From Planococcus citreus (GTDB lineage Bacteria; Bacillota; Bacilli; Bacillales_A; Planococcaceae), in NCBI RefSeq assembly GCF_003664125.1, contig NZ_RCCP01000002.1:1-64000 (forward strand): 64,000 nucleotides of DNA, read 5' to 3'. The translations under genes were made by a program, and so were the position numbers. The notes beneath the pieces were generated by a model. That model did no database searches. It worked only from the letters and a program-made list of their open reading frames with translations, and had not been told where the DNA came from. Shown in pieces: positions 32,865 to 41,892 of this stretch. Within the stretch, counting starts at the first letter, position 1, and every line of letters starts with the position of its first letter.

Positions 32865-34877
32865 ATGGTCATATATGTACGGATGATTGCAGAAATGCTG
32901 GTCATCGCCATTTTCATCTATTTCGTCAGCGGCCGTTTGATGGGGTCGAAAGTGAATTTCACAAAACGGATATTATCTGTTGTGTTAGGGATTGTCTTGA
33001 CAACATTTGTGTATTGGTATTCCTATTTACGTTATACCGAATTCATGGATGATGCATTCGCGACGATGTTGACAGATACCAGCACCGTCATTTGGATCGG
33101 CAGCATGTTGATGATTTCGATGCTGTTTTACTTGATCCTCGAATTATTCGACCCGATCGAACTTGGCGACCGCGGTGAACGCATCACGAACCGCAAATTT
33201 ATCTGGAAAAGGCTGCGCAGCCGTTGGAGACGCCAGAAACGCTTAAGCAAAGTACTGGAGATTGCAGTCAAGAACGGCATTTCCAGCACCTTGAAGTATG
33301 CGCGGCATCGCGAAAACAACCGGGAGCTTGCGGTCGCTTTCCGCAGGACGCTTGAAGAAGCCGGGGGCGTGTTCATCAAATTCGGCCAAGTATTGTCGAC
33401 GCGGACGGATTTGTTCGCACCGGTCTTCATCGAGGAACTGAGCCAGCTGCAACAAAATGTCAAAGCCTTGCCGAAAGAACAAGTGACCGAAATCCTGAGA
33501 AAATCCATGACACAGCCCATTGAAGAAGTGTTTTCCAAACTCGAGAAAGAACCACTCGCCTCAGCATCGATCGGCCAGATTCACCGGGGCGTGCTGCGCA
33601 AGACCAATGAAGAAGTCATCATCAAGATGCAGCGCCCGGAAGTGAGCGCCATCATGCGGGATGATTTGGACATTTTAGTGGAATTTGCCGAGTGGGTGTC
33701 CAGCAAATCCACATGGGCGCAGAACATCGGATTCCGTGAACTGGCGGTCGGCTTCGCCAATGGTTTGCGCGAGGAAATCGACTTTGAAATCGAAATGCGC
33801 AATATGATCCAAGTGAGCAATGCCTTGGAAGACAGCAAAAATCAAGTCAAGATCCCGAAAGTCTATAGGGAATACAGCAACTCAACGATTATCGTCATGC
33901 AGTATTTCCAAGGCAGAAGCATTTCCAAAGGAGATGCAGTGTTTCGTCACTTTACTGTCGAGCCGAAAAAATTCGGGCGCACGGTGCTATTTTCATTTCT
34001 GGAACAAATGCTGTTTTCGGGCATATTCCACGCCGATCCGCACCCTGGCAACATCTTTATTGATGAAACGGACGGCCAACCGATTTTGCTTGATTTCGGT
34101 TCGGTCGGTCGCTTAACAGCGCCTCAGCAAGAAGCGCTCAATCATTTCATCATCGGCATCCAGCAAAACGATGCAAGCATCGTCCATGATGCCGTCAGAA
34201 AGCTGGTGGAAAATGGCGAGAAGCTCGACGGGGCGAAATTTGAACAAGCCATCGGGGAAATTTTATTAAAGATTTCCTATGTCGACCGCATACCGACCGC
34301 AGAATTGATCCATTCCTTATTTGATGTCACCCGTGAATTCGGCTTAGCGTTTTATCCATCCGTCGGAATCGCGCTCAGGTCGTTGATCAGCCTTGACAGC
34401 ACTTTGCACACCATTGACCCGAAATTCGACATGTTCACGGAAGCGAAAAGCTTTGCGAAAGAATACAAGACATCCGTGTTGAAAAAACCGTTCAAACAGC
34501 CGCTCGCCACAAAAGAACGGATCGAAGAGGAATTGGTGTTGATTTTGCCGGAAGTCGCCAAATTGCCGAAACGCATCGATCAATTGATCCGGCGCGTAGA
34601 AGGCGGCAAGATCATTTTGCACCACGATGTGTTTTCCGATAAGCACAACTCGGGGTTCGTCATGCAGTTATTCTCCAGGTTTGTCTTGTTGATGTCGGGG
34701 ATTACATTCGGGTTTATCTCAGCCGCCTTATTGGCCATCGCCCAATTCATCGATACGGTGTACGCGATTTACTTGAATACTGCCGCATATGGAGGGCTGT
34801 TCTTATGCGTCATTTTGCTCGTTAGGTTGTCGATTCAAGCCATTCGGGACATGAAACGCAGCAATCAGTACAAATAA
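32865..34877 (+). CDS. ABC1/UbiB family atypical kinase
   Basis: The protein has 670 residues. The N-terminal ~90 carry about three membrane helices. The ABC1 core follows with the KxGQ motif in FIKFGQVLSTRTDLF, the Ala/Ser loop PLASASIGQIHRG, VIIKMQRP (ATP-site Lys), FHADPHPGNIF and LLDFGSVGRL. Two further hydrophobic helices lie near the C-terminus. UbiB homologues have been linked to isoprenoid-quinone synthesis and handling. The N-terminal membrane extension is longer than in E. coli UbiB. AAAGGAG precedes the ATG. It is monocistronic. Confidence 0.88.
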   Translation: MVIYVRMIAEMLVIAIFIYFVSGRLMGSKVNFTKRILSVVLGIVLTTFVYWYSYLRYTEFMDDAFATMLTDTSTVIWIGSMLMISMLFYLILELFDPIELGDRGERITNRKFIWKRLRSRWRRQKRLSKVLEIAVKNGISSTLKYARHRENNRELAVAFRRTLEEAGGVFIKFGQVLSTRTDLFAPVFIEELSQLQQNVKALPKEQVTEILRKSMTQPIEEVFSKLEKEPLASASIGQIHRGVLRKTNEEVIIKMQRPEVSAIMRDDLDILVEFAEWVSSKSTWAQNIGFRELAVGFANGLREEIDFEIEMRNMIQVSNALEDSKNQVKIPKVYREYSNSTIIVMQYFQGRSISKGDAVFRHFTVEPKKFGRTVLFSFLEQMLFSGIFHADPHPGNIFIDETDGQPILLDFGSVGRLTAPQQEALNHFIIGIQQNDASIVHDAVRKLVENGEKLDGAKFEQAIGEILLKISYVDRIPTAELIHSLFDVTREFGLAFYPSVGIALRSLISLDSTLHTIDPKFDMFTEAKSFAKEYKTSVLKKPFKQPLATKERIEEELVLILPEVAKLPKRIDQLIRRVEGGKIILHHDVFSDKHNSGFVMQLFSRFVLLMSGITFGFISAALLAIAQFIDTVYAIYLNTAAYGGLFLCVILLVRLSIQAIRDMKRSNQYK

Positions 34878-34913
34878 CTGGTTGAATCGTATTTGTCTAA
34901 TGAAAATAAAGCG

Positions 34914-34953
34914 AAAAACCCCATCCCAGAATTGTTTGTGGGATGGGGTTTTT
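34914..34953. terminator. bidirectional terminator
   Basis: AAAAACCCCATCCCA pairs with TGGGATGGGGTTTTT between the convergent ubiB-like and MFS genes. Confidence 0.92.
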
Positions 34954-34972
34954 ATGGAGTGGATGAACTCTA

Positions 34973-36193
34973 TTACGTCGTGGCGGATTTCCGGACAACA
35001 GCTGAAGCCTTTCGCTCAGTACCTTGCTCCAAGCTGCGGCTCCAGGCACTCAGCAGCACGGCGACAAAGACCATGACTGCACCGATCCAAGGCGTATGGA
35101 TCAGGCCAATCGAATCTGCTACAGATCCGCCAAGCACCGCTCCAATTGCGATGCCTGCATTAAAGGCGGCAATATTGATGGCAGAAGCTGTGTCTACAGC
35201 GCTCGGCACGTAACGCTCAGCGAGCATGACCACATAGACTTGAAGACCTGGAACGTTCATAAACGCGAATAAGCCCATCAAGAGAATGGTGATCAAGCCG
35301 GCGATTTTGAAAGGGGCTGTAAACGACAAAATGAGCAAGATGACAGCTTGAATCAAGAACATATAGAATAATGCCCGAATCGGGTTGCGATTGGCCAATT
35401 TGCCGCCGATCGTATTGCCCGCTGCAATGGCGATGCCGTACCCGAAGAGGATGATTGTAACGGTTCCAGCTGCAAAGCCCGTGACTTGCTGAAGCAAGGG
35501 AGACAGATAGGTGAAGACGACAAACGTGCCGCCATAGCCGAGCGCCGTAATGGCAAAGACCAACAGCAAGCGCCCATTGGTGACCAGCTTGACTTGGTCA
35601 CGCAAGGTGGTGCGCGCCGCTTTTTTCAAATCACTCGGTACGAGTAAAGCGTTGCCGATCAATGCAGCAACACCGAGCACGACAATCGCCATGAACGCGA
35701 AGCGCCAGCCGAACTGTTGGCCCAGGAAAGTGCCGAAGGGGACACCGGTCACCGTAGCCACCGTCAAGCCGGTGAACATCATCGCAATCGCACTAGCTCG
35801 CTTGTTCTCGGGTACCAGATCCGCCGCAATAGTGGCGCCGATCGCCATAAAAACGCCGTGCGCTAATGCGGAAACGACTCGTGCCGCGAGTAAAACACCG
35901 ACAGTCGAGGCTGTTGCCGCAATCAAGTTCCCGATAATGAAGACGACCATAATCCATAGCAGCAAAGACTTCCGCGGCACATTTGCGCTGACAGAGGTCA
36001 GTACCGGGGCGCCGACCATGACACCGAGTGCATATAATGACACAGTCAAACCCGCCGTGCTGACGGAAATCCCTAAATCTTCGGCGATCAACGGCAGCAA
36101 GCCGACACTGATGAATTCGGTGGTGCCGATGGCAAAGGCACTAAGCGCCAATGCCAATAAAGCGAAATTGCTTCTTTTTTGTGATGCAGACAT
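34973..36193 (-). CDS. MFS transporter (AraJ/YdhP-type exporter)
   Basis: This 406-residue protein has 12 membrane helices of the DHA1/arabinose-efflux type. FAIGTTEFISVGLLPLIAEDL in helix 1 is characteristic, as is GVPFGTFLGQQFGWRFAFM in helix 5 (antiporter-like motif C). The ATG at 36193 follows GGAGGAG by 6 nt. The divergent neighbour is a broken HxlR regulator gene. HxlR-type genes are often paired with and repress such exporters, so this one may be derepressed. Confidence 0.88.
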   Translation of the reverse strand: MSASQKRSNFALLALALSAFAIGTTEFISVGLLPLIAEDLGISVSTAGLTVSLYALGVMVGAPVLTSVSANVPRKSLLLWIMVVFIIGNLIAATASTVGVLLAARVVSALAHGVFMAIGATIAADLVPENKRASAIAMMFTGLTVATVTGVPFGTFLGQQFGWRFAFMAIVVLGVAALIGNALLVPSDLKKAARTTLRDQVKLVTNGRLLLVFAITALGYGGTFVVFTYLSPLLQQVTGFAAGTVTIILFGYGIAIAAGNTIGGKLANRNPIRALFYMFLIQAVILLILSFTAPFKIAGLITILLMGLFAFMNVPGLQVYVVMLAERYVPSAVDTASAINIAAFNAGIAIGAVLGGSVADSIGLIHTPWIGAVMVFVAVLLSAWSRSLEQGTERKASAVVRKSATT

Positions 36194-36277
36194 TTTTTCT
36201 CCTCCAAAAACGTTTTTATCGATCGATTTCGTTCGATACATGCTAGTATGGATGACGAGGTTTTTAAAAGGAAGTAC

Positions 36278-36310
36278 GTACTTTAAAGTGCTGTAGGTAC
36301 TTTTTAGTGC
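36278..36310. promoter_or_regulatory. direct repeats, candidate HxlR operator
   Basis: GTACTTTAAAGTGC (36278-36291) and GTACTTTTTAGTGC (36297-36310) are 14-bp near-identical repeats 19 bp apart, each with partial dyad symmetry. They lie between the MFS gene and the HxlR pseudogene, where an operator would be expected. Confidence 0.5.
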
Positions 36311-36328
36311 CTATTGGAGGGATAAGAC

Positions 36329-36669
36329 ATGGTGAAAAAATACAATATTTCAGTGGAAGCCACGTTGGAAGTAATCGGCGGCAAATGGAAAACGGTGATT
36401 CTCTGTCATTTGACGCATGGCACGAAAAGAACGAGTGAACTTTGGCTTTGATGCCAAAATCACACAGAAGATGATGACGCAGCAATTGCGTGAACTTGAA
36501 GCTGATGAAGTCATCAATCGAATCGTCTGCAACCAAGTTCGAATACGAACTAATCGAATACGGCTGGAGCTTGCAGGGCATTTTGGATTCGTTGCAGCGT
36601 TTGGGGAAGACACAAACCGAGAAAGTACATCGAGAGAAATCCGGAGTGCAGAACGAGAATTTGATATAA
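36329..36669 (+). pseudogene. HxlR-family transcriptional regulator, frameshifted
   Basis: The start is normal: GGAGGG, then ATG at 36329 and [19 protein letters not shown], a classic HxlR winged-helix opening. This frame stops at 36449-36451. The family sequence continues in a second frame as ITQKMMTQQLRELEADEVIN. It then continues in a third frame as FEYELIEYGWSLQGILDSL, ending at 36669. All three forward frames are used in order, so at least two indels are needed. The first probably sits in the A-run of CCAAAATCAC. The rest of the sequence is well preserved, so the loss looks recent or could be a sequencing error. Confidence 0.85.
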
Positions 36670-37220
36670 ACTCAAACCAGTTTCAGGCAACACTAGATAC
36701 GGACGAGGGAGACCGATTGAACACTCGTCAAACCTTTTTTAAGTTCTAGTTTACATAATATAAATTATAGGAAGTTGTGTTTCATTTAATAAGTATACTC
36801 ATAACAGTGAGACGAAACCGAGATTTACAGTGAAACCGGCTGTTTTTCTATTCGCTGAGCGATTCGTTTGTTTGAATGATTTTATCGGTTTTTATCTAAG
36901 AACGCCGCGTTCATTAAAATAATATGTGAATTTAAAAACCCAAACCGGTTCAGCTGTTGATCAGCCGTTCCGGTTTGGGTTTAATTGATTGTCAGCTTCT
37001 CGCAAATCAATTCGACTCGTAAGTCGTCAGCCTGCTGATGAATCCGTGGTTCATTTATGCATCGCTGTATTTCCGTAATCATTCAGTGTCTTTTGGTTCC
37101 GTCGGTTTTTCAGTTGCCATAAACCGCTCCGGCTGGCTCCTAGCTGCAGTTTTGATTTGGTTGCCGCCTGTTATTGATCTACAGCATCTGTTATTCACAT
37201 AAATCCGCTATCGTACTCCT
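36670..37220. other. 551-bp region without a supported gene
   Basis: The first half is AT-rich with several TATAAT-like words (for example near 36760-36770). An isolated strong hairpin lies at 36936-36982. A 54-codon frame at 37038-37202, starting MNPWFIYASLYF, has no ribosome site and is not called. This may be decayed sequence, or it may encode a small RNA ending at the hairpin. Confidence 0.4.
36936..36982 (+). terminator. isolated terminator-like hairpin
   Basis: AAACCCAAACCGG (36936-36948) pairs perfectly with CCGGTTTGGGTTT (36970-36982), with an inner CAGCTG/ATCAGC-rich loop. T-richness after it is weak. No gene ends close by on either strand: the pseudogene ends 267 bp upstream and the EamA gene 239 bp downstream. 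Confidence 0.5.
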
Positions 37221-38111
37221 TTATATGGCTTTTCCAGGAATTGCCGCTTCCTGCCGCTTTTCCGGCCAATTCACTAGGAATATGCCTGTAAAGATCAATG
37301 CACCGCCAACAATCAGCGATACCCCGACCTGCTCCCCTAAGATCAGCCATCCCGAGATGACACCAAAAAATGGCGCCAAGAATAAAAATGCACTTACTTT
37401 CCCCGGATTGCCGTTTTGCAGCAGGAAAAACCAAATCGCAAACTGGATGATCGACGCCGGAATTGCCAGCCAAAAAATGATGAACAGCGATTCAGTATTG
37501 ATAGCCAGTCGCTGGGTTTCCAATAAGCTGCTTGCCATCAGCAAGATCAAGCCACCAAACAGCATTTGATACGCCGTCAGCACCCACGTATCGAGCCGAA
37601 TGCCCCAATGCTTAATCAACAACGTGCCAATTGCCCACGACACGGCACTGCCGAAGCCGAACAAGGTGCCGACTTCCAAGTTCACTTGGCTGCCCATCGT
37701 AATGAAGACGCCGAAAAACCCAAGCAGCACCCCTCCCCATTGAACGATGCGGTAGCGTATGCCGAGAGCGACTGTGCCAAAAATCACCACCAATAAAGGA
37801 TTGGTGAACGTCAGAATGGCGGATTCCCCGGCCGTGATCGTCCGCAGGCTCAGGAAAATGCAGCCCATGACACCAGCGGTCTGGAAAAAGCCGATGACGA
37901 GAATGTGCAGCCATTCGGAACGCTGCCGTGGGTGCTTGCGCTTGAACAGCTTGACGAATATGGCCATCAAGATGCCCGCAATCGTAAAACGGATCCCGAC
38001 CAACAATAGCGGCGAGACGTGTTCGAGGCCGATTTTGCCGACCGCAAATGAAGAACCCATCAAACTGGTGGTGACGATGACGAGAAACGCGAAAAGGAAT
38101 TTATTGTTCAC
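37221..38111 (-). CDS. EamA/DMT-family transporter
   Basis: This 296-residue protein has ten membrane helices in two EamA repeats. The first has LMGSSFAVGKIGLEHVSPLLLVGIR; the second has GSAVSWAIGTLLIKHWG, with LAPFFGVISGWLILGE in its last third. Such proteins export or import small metabolites. It starts at GTG 38111 with AGGAG about 9 nt upstream. It is monocistronic, with no specific substrate cue nearby. Confidence 0.87.
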   Translation of the reverse strand: MNNKFLFAFLVIVTTSLMGSSFAVGKIGLEHVSPLLLVGIRFTIAGILMAIFVKLFKRKHPRQRSEWLHILVIGFFQTAGVMGCIFLSLRTITAGESAILTFTNPLLVVIFGTVALGIRYRIVQWGGVLLGFFGVFITMGSQVNLEVGTLFGFGSAVSWAIGTLLIKHWGIRLDTWVLTAYQMLFGGLILLMASSLLETQRLAINTESLFIIFWLAIPASIIQFAIWFFLLQNGNPGKVSAFLFLAPFFGVISGWLILGEQVGVSLIVGGALIFTGIFLVNWPEKRQEAAIPGKAI

Positions 38112-38264
38112 AGGACACCCGCTCCTAGCTGCATGATAAAATTCATCCAGAATTAGTCAAAACTTTTGGTCTATTCATCCATCGTACCGCAATTCCGCTT
38201 CATTTTCCTCCCTTTCTTTGAAATCTGCCGCTATTCATTTGCAGCTAAATTCCATCCCACAGCA

Positions 38265-38303
38265 AAAACCGGAACCGCACACGAGGAGGCGCTTCCGGTT
38301 TTA
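38265..38303. terminator. terminator of the VOC gene
   Basis: AAAACCGGAA pairs with TTCCGGTTTT 22 bp beyond the stop of the leftward VOC gene. Confidence 0.8.
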
Positions 38304-38324
38304 CATCATTATGAAGCGTACGAA

Positions 38325-38720
38325 TTAAATATCCATCACTAGAAAGTTCCAGCGATGTCCATCCACATCCGAAAACCCCGCTCCGTACATGCCATTTCGT
38401 TCACCCGGGGGCGCAAAGACGGTGCCGCCTGCCTGTTCGATGCGGAACATGAAGTTATCGACTTCTTCGCGGGTTTTTGCGGATAGCGAAAACAATACCT
38501 CAGAACCGATCGATGTATCGGCGATTGCTTGCTGCGTAAAAGCTTCAAAGCTTTCTTCAGGAAACAGCATTACATAGAGTTGCTGGCCCTCTAAATAAAA
38601 CGCCGCCTGCTGGTCATTGCTGGAATCCGTTTTTGGGAGCAAAAACCCGGATTGTTCATAAAAGGCCTGGGCCGCCTGCAAATCCTTCACCGGCAAATTG
38701 ATCCACAACCGATTATCCAT
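38325..38720 (-). CDS. VOC-family (glyoxalase-like) protein
   Basis: This 131-residue protein has two vicinal-oxygen-chelate modules. The first is LWINLPVKDLQAAQAFYEQSGF. The second contains RIEQAGGTVFAPPGERNGMYGAGFSDVDGHRWNFLVM, a typical C-terminal VOC end. Such proteins include glyoxalases, dioxygenases and antibiotic-binding proteins. This subgroup is usually annotated only as a VOC protein. It is monocistronic. Confidence 0.85.
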   Translation of the reverse strand: MDNRLWINLPVKDLQAAQAFYEQSGFLLPKTDSSNDQQAAFYLEGQQLYVMLFPEESFEAFTQQAIADTSIGSEVLFSLSAKTREEVDNFMFRIEQAGGTVFAPPGERNGMYGAGFSDVDGHRWNFLVMDI

Positions 38721-38958
38721 GGTGCTTCACCTCGCTTTCATTCCTAATACAACAATCGACCGGATCATTGAGCAACTTTTTTCTCCAGAACCAACTAGCA
38801 GCAGTCCGCAGAAGTATTATCTTTCTATTCCCCGGCCCTTCTTCTACAAACCTTCGTAATTCCCTGCTAGCTGAAAGCCGCTCCGTTGACTTTCCCGAAA
38901 CGCTCCTTTAATATAATGTTTTATTCCCTACTATATCACTCAGAGAAGGATGTTTTAT

Positions 38959-40218
38959 ATGACGACTAGCACACGGGTCCAACCCGTCAATGAAGTAAAC
39001 GATCCCGTTTACCGCGACACGACCGCCTTGAACGCACCGCAGAAAGCCTTGATTGCCGGAGGTATTGCGGTCGCGGCGTTATTGACGGTGTATTTACTCG
39101 CCACGCAGCATATTGCACAAACCGTGCTGCTTGGCATCGGGCTGTTGCTCGGCTATACCTTATTCCATGCACGGTTCGGCTTTACTTCTGCGTTCCGCCG
39201 CTTCATGTCGGTCGGCAATGGCCAGGCGATGCGCTCGCATATGCTCATGCTGGCGGTGGCCGTGACTTTGTTCGCGCCGATTCTGGCGTATGGCTATTCG
39301 TTCTTCGGCACCGGTGTATCGGGCTACGTCTCCCCGGTCGGTGTGAGCTTAGTGGTCGGGTCGTTCATTTTCGGCATCGGCATGCAGCTCGGCGGCGGCT
39401 GTGCTTCCGGTACGCTGTATGCGATCGGCGGTGGGCGTTCGGTCATGTTTATTACGCTATTATTCTTTATTATCGGAACGACCATCGGCGCGTATCACTT
39501 GCCGTTTTGGACAGAAGATTTGCCGGCTTTTGAACCGGTGTCACTGGCCACGTCTACAGGGCTTGGCTACGGCGGCGCATGGCTCGTGTCAATTGCGTTA
39601 TTCGGGCTCATCGCCTGGATCACCTTAATTATCGAGAAAAAGAAACGTGCACCGAAAATGGCGCCGCTTCCGACTACGACAGGATGGAAACGCATTTTCC
39701 GCGGCTCTTGGCCGTTGTTCGCCGCAGCGATCGCACTTGCGGTATTGAACGCACTGACCTTAATGACGCGTGGCACACCTTGGGGCATCACGTCCGCATT
39801 CGCGTTATGGGGCTCGAAAATTGCTCAATTCTTCGGCGTGGACGTCGCAAGCTGGGGCTACTGGCAAGGCGCGAACGCAGCGATGCTCGAATCGTCCATT
39901 TTTGCAGACTCCACGACTGTGTTGAACTTCGGGGTCATCCTCGGCGCCTTTCTCGCTTCAGCAGCTGGTGGCTTGTTCAAGTTCACCAAAATCACGATGG
40001 GCAATTTCTGGGCATCCGTTGTCGGCGGCTTGCTGATGGGCTACGGAGCGCGGCTCGCGTTCGGTTGCAACATCGGCGCATATTTCGGCGGCATCGCCTC
40101 ATTTAGCCTCCATGGCTATATCTGGGGCATTCTCGCACTCGCCGGTACATTCTTCGCACTTTACTTGCGGCCTTTGTTCGGCCTGTCTGTCCCGAAATCC
40201 AACGATTCGGTGTGCTAG
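38959..40218 (+). CDS. YeeE/YedE-family (TsuA-like) sulfur compound transporter
   Basis: This 419-residue membrane protein has two homologous halves. It carries the conserved Cys motifs GMQLGGGCASGTLYAIGGG and LAFGCNIGAYFGG, which line the substrate path in the thiosulfate transporter YeeE/TsuA. The ATG at 38959 lies 9 nt after AGAAGGA; the ATG at 38950 directly abuts it. No TusA-like, rhodanese or cysteine-synthesis partner gene is adjacent, so the exact sulfur substrate is uncertain. It ends at its own terminator. Confidence 0.88.
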   Translation: MTTSTRVQPVNEVNDPVYRDTTALNAPQKALIAGGIAVAALLTVYLLATQHIAQTVLLGIGLLLGYTLFHARFGFTSAFRRFMSVGNGQAMRSHMLMLAVAVTLFAPILAYGYSFFGTGVSGYVSPVGVSLVVGSFIFGIGMQLGGGCASGTLYAIGGGRSVMFITLLFFIIGTTIGAYHLPFWTEDLPAFEPVSLATSTGLGYGGAWLVSIALFGLIAWITLIIEKKKRAPKMAPLPTTTGWKRIFRGSWPLFAAAIALAVLNALTLMTRGTPWGITSAFALWGSKIAQFFGVDVASWGYWQGANAAMLESSIFADSTTVLNFGVILGAFLASAAGGLFKFTKITMGNFWASVVGGLLMGYGARLAFGCNIGAYFGGIASFSLHGYIWGILALAGTFFALYLRPLFGLSVPKSNDSVC

Positions 40219-40241
40219 AACATTTACAGTTTGCTTTTTAT

Positions 40242-40273
40242 AGAGGTTTCCGTTCATCGGAAGCCTCTTTTTT
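40242..40273 (+). terminator. terminator of the YeeE/YedE gene
   Basis: AGAGGTTTCCG pairs with CGGAAGCCTCT (one G-T pair), followed by a run of T. Confidence 0.88.
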
Positions 40274-40429
40274 ATGGGCATGAAGCGAAACAGGACGCAA
40301 TATGACTCGCTTTTTTTAGAAAATGGGCCAGTCCGTTAAATGAAATTCGCTGGAATTATCAATTCTTGCGGTTCATGGAGCGGATTTCGGTATTTCCCCC
40401 GACAATTTTCCGTTCTTTTTCTCGTTTCT

Positions 40430-40438
40430 TGCTATAAT
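40430..40438 (+). promoter_or_regulatory. extended -10 promoter of the AraC-type gene
   Basis: TGCTATAAT is an extended -10 (TGN-TATAAT) 32 bp upstream of the regulator start. No good -35 is visible. Confidence 0.45.
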
Positions 40439-40470
40439 AAACATATTCTTTTTCTGAAAGTTGGCTGAAC

Positions 40471-41256
40471 ATGACCCGTGATTTTGAATTGCATGCTATT
40501 GAATCAAAGGGCGTCGCGACCGGACAGTCCGCGCACATTCCGCTCCACCGCCACCAGCAACTGGCAGAATGGCTGTGGGTGGAGTCAGGTGAACTCGAAC
40601 TCACCGCAAACGCTGAATGCCTAACGCTCGGCGCAGGAGCACTTGCGCTGATTCCTCCTGGCCAATGGCACGCACTGTCTTTTGCTTCAAGCAGTGAACA
40701 GCGCTATCAAAGACTGCTGGTTACGCATCCCCTTGAGTCAGCAAATGACACGATCTGTTTCACTTATCCTGCTCATCCTGCTTTTCTCGTTGCCGTGATG
40801 GACGAACTGGGCCGTGAATTGCACCAAGCGAGTCCTGCTTCGTCAAGACAAGTGCAGCTTTTGCTGAACTGGTTGTATGCTGCAGCCACACCACAAAGCG
40901 CCCCGGCTCAAATGGCGGCTTCTTCCAAAACGGCACGCATTTTGCATCAAATGGAAGAAACTTGCCATTTACCCTTTTCACTTGAATCCATCGCTGCCGC
41001 TTCCGGCCTCAGCAAATTCCATTTCAGCCGCCATTTCAAGGAGTCGATCGGCCAGACGCCGCTGCAATTTGTCATCAGCTGCCGCATGGAGCGCGCCAGG
41101 CAGCTGCTCCTGACTTCAGAGCAATCGGTTTCGGACATTGCCGGGCTCTGCGGCTATAAGAGCGCGACGCAGTTTCACGCTGCTTTTACACGCCATAGCG
41201 GCAGCACGCCGAAACGGTTTCGCGAGCAGCAGCAAAACCTCGAGGCCAAGCGATGA
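40471..41256 (+). CDS. AraC-family transcriptional regulator with cupin domain
   Basis: The protein has 261 residues. The N-terminal cupin-like sensor (residues ~20-90) has IPLHRHQQLAEWLWVESGE and ALIPPGQWHALSF. The C-terminal double helix-turn-helix has LESIAAASGLSKFHFSRHFKE and VSDIAGLCGYKSATQFHAAF. This architecture often controls exporters or oxidoreductases next to it. Here a small VTT membrane protein follows 40 bp downstream and may be cotranscribed. No strong ribosome site precedes the ATG. Confidence 0.87.
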   Translation: MTRDFELHAIESKGVATGQSAHIPLHRHQQLAEWLWVESGELELTANAECLTLGAGALALIPPGQWHALSFASSSEQRYQRLLVTHPLESANDTICFTYPAHPAFLVAVMDELGRELHQASPASSRQVQLLLNWLYAAATPQSAPAQMAASSKTARILHQMEETCHLPFSLESIAAASGLSKFHFSRHFKESIGQTPLQFVISCRMERARQLLLTSEQSVSDIAGLCGYKSATQFHAAFTRHSGSTPKRFREQQQNLEAKR

Positions 41257-41296
41257 GCACCTCTTTCTTGCCCGTAAATAATGAGGTGACGCGCTA

Positions 41297-41845
41297 ATGG
41301 AAGGGTTGCTCCGCTCGTTAGAATTCGTCTTATTGTTAATCGCCAATATCGCCATCGGCACGCTTGGGTTCATCCCGAGCATTCTCATCACCCCAATCAA
41401 CCTCGACCGCTTCGGGTTGATCGGCGGCAGTGCATTGTCCATCAGCGGGGAGATGATCGGCGCACTGTTCGGGTTTTGGCTGTACCGCTACGGGGCGAAA
41501 CATATCCCGGATGCGTGGCAACAGCGTTCCTGGTTCCGGTTTTTCCGCAATCAATCCCCTGTAAGCATTTGGTGGGCAGTGTTGGCGCTGCGCATCTTGC
41601 CATTTGTCCCATCCGGTGCCGTCACAGCAGGCGCTGCCTTGACACGGATTTCGGCGCACGCTTTTTTAGCGGCGAGTTCGCTCGGGAAATTGCCGGCAGT
41701 GGCCATTGAAATTGCGGTCGCGTTCGGGCTGGTGTTGTGGCTGCCGCGCTCCCTGTTGTATAGCGCACTCGGCCTCTGCTTGGTGATTTTGGTATTGATT
41801 GCGTTGATCCGTAAACGCTTCCCGAAAAAGAATATGCCCCATTAA
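41297..41845 (+). CDS. VTT-domain (DedA/TVP38-like) membrane protein
   Basis: This 182-residue protein has about five hydrophobic stretches. GFIPSILITPINLDRFGLIGG and the later ALRILPFVPSGAVTAGAAL, followed by FLAASSLGKLPAVAIE, match the VTT (SNARE-associated) domain. DedA/VTT proteins have been linked to membrane lipid scrambling and undecaprenyl-phosphate recycling. GAGGTGACGCG lies before the ATG. The gene terminates at a hairpin shared with the convergent ligase gene. Confidence 0.82.
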   Translation: MEGLLRSLEFVLLLIANIAIGTLGFIPSILITPINLDRFGLIGGSALSISGEMIGALFGFWLYRYGAKHIPDAWQQRSWFRFFRNQSPVSIWWAVLALRILPFVPSGAVTAGAALTRISAHAFLAASSLGKLPAVAIEIAVAFGLVLWLPRSLLYSALGLCLVILVLIALIRKRFPKKNMPH

Positions 41846-41885
41846 AAAAAGCGAGAGCTCCCGGTTGAGGAGTTCTCGCTTTTTT
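41844..41885. terminator. bidirectional terminator
   Basis: AAAAAAAGCGAGAgCTCC pairs with GGAGtTCTCGCTTTTTT between convergent genes. Confidence 0.9.
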
Positions 41886-41892
41886 AGATGCC

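Noticed and set aside
37038-37202. 54-codon hydrophobic ORF (MNPWFIYASLYF...)
   Set aside because: No ribosome site or promoter, unusual composition, and no terminator; retained only as a note in the gap entry.
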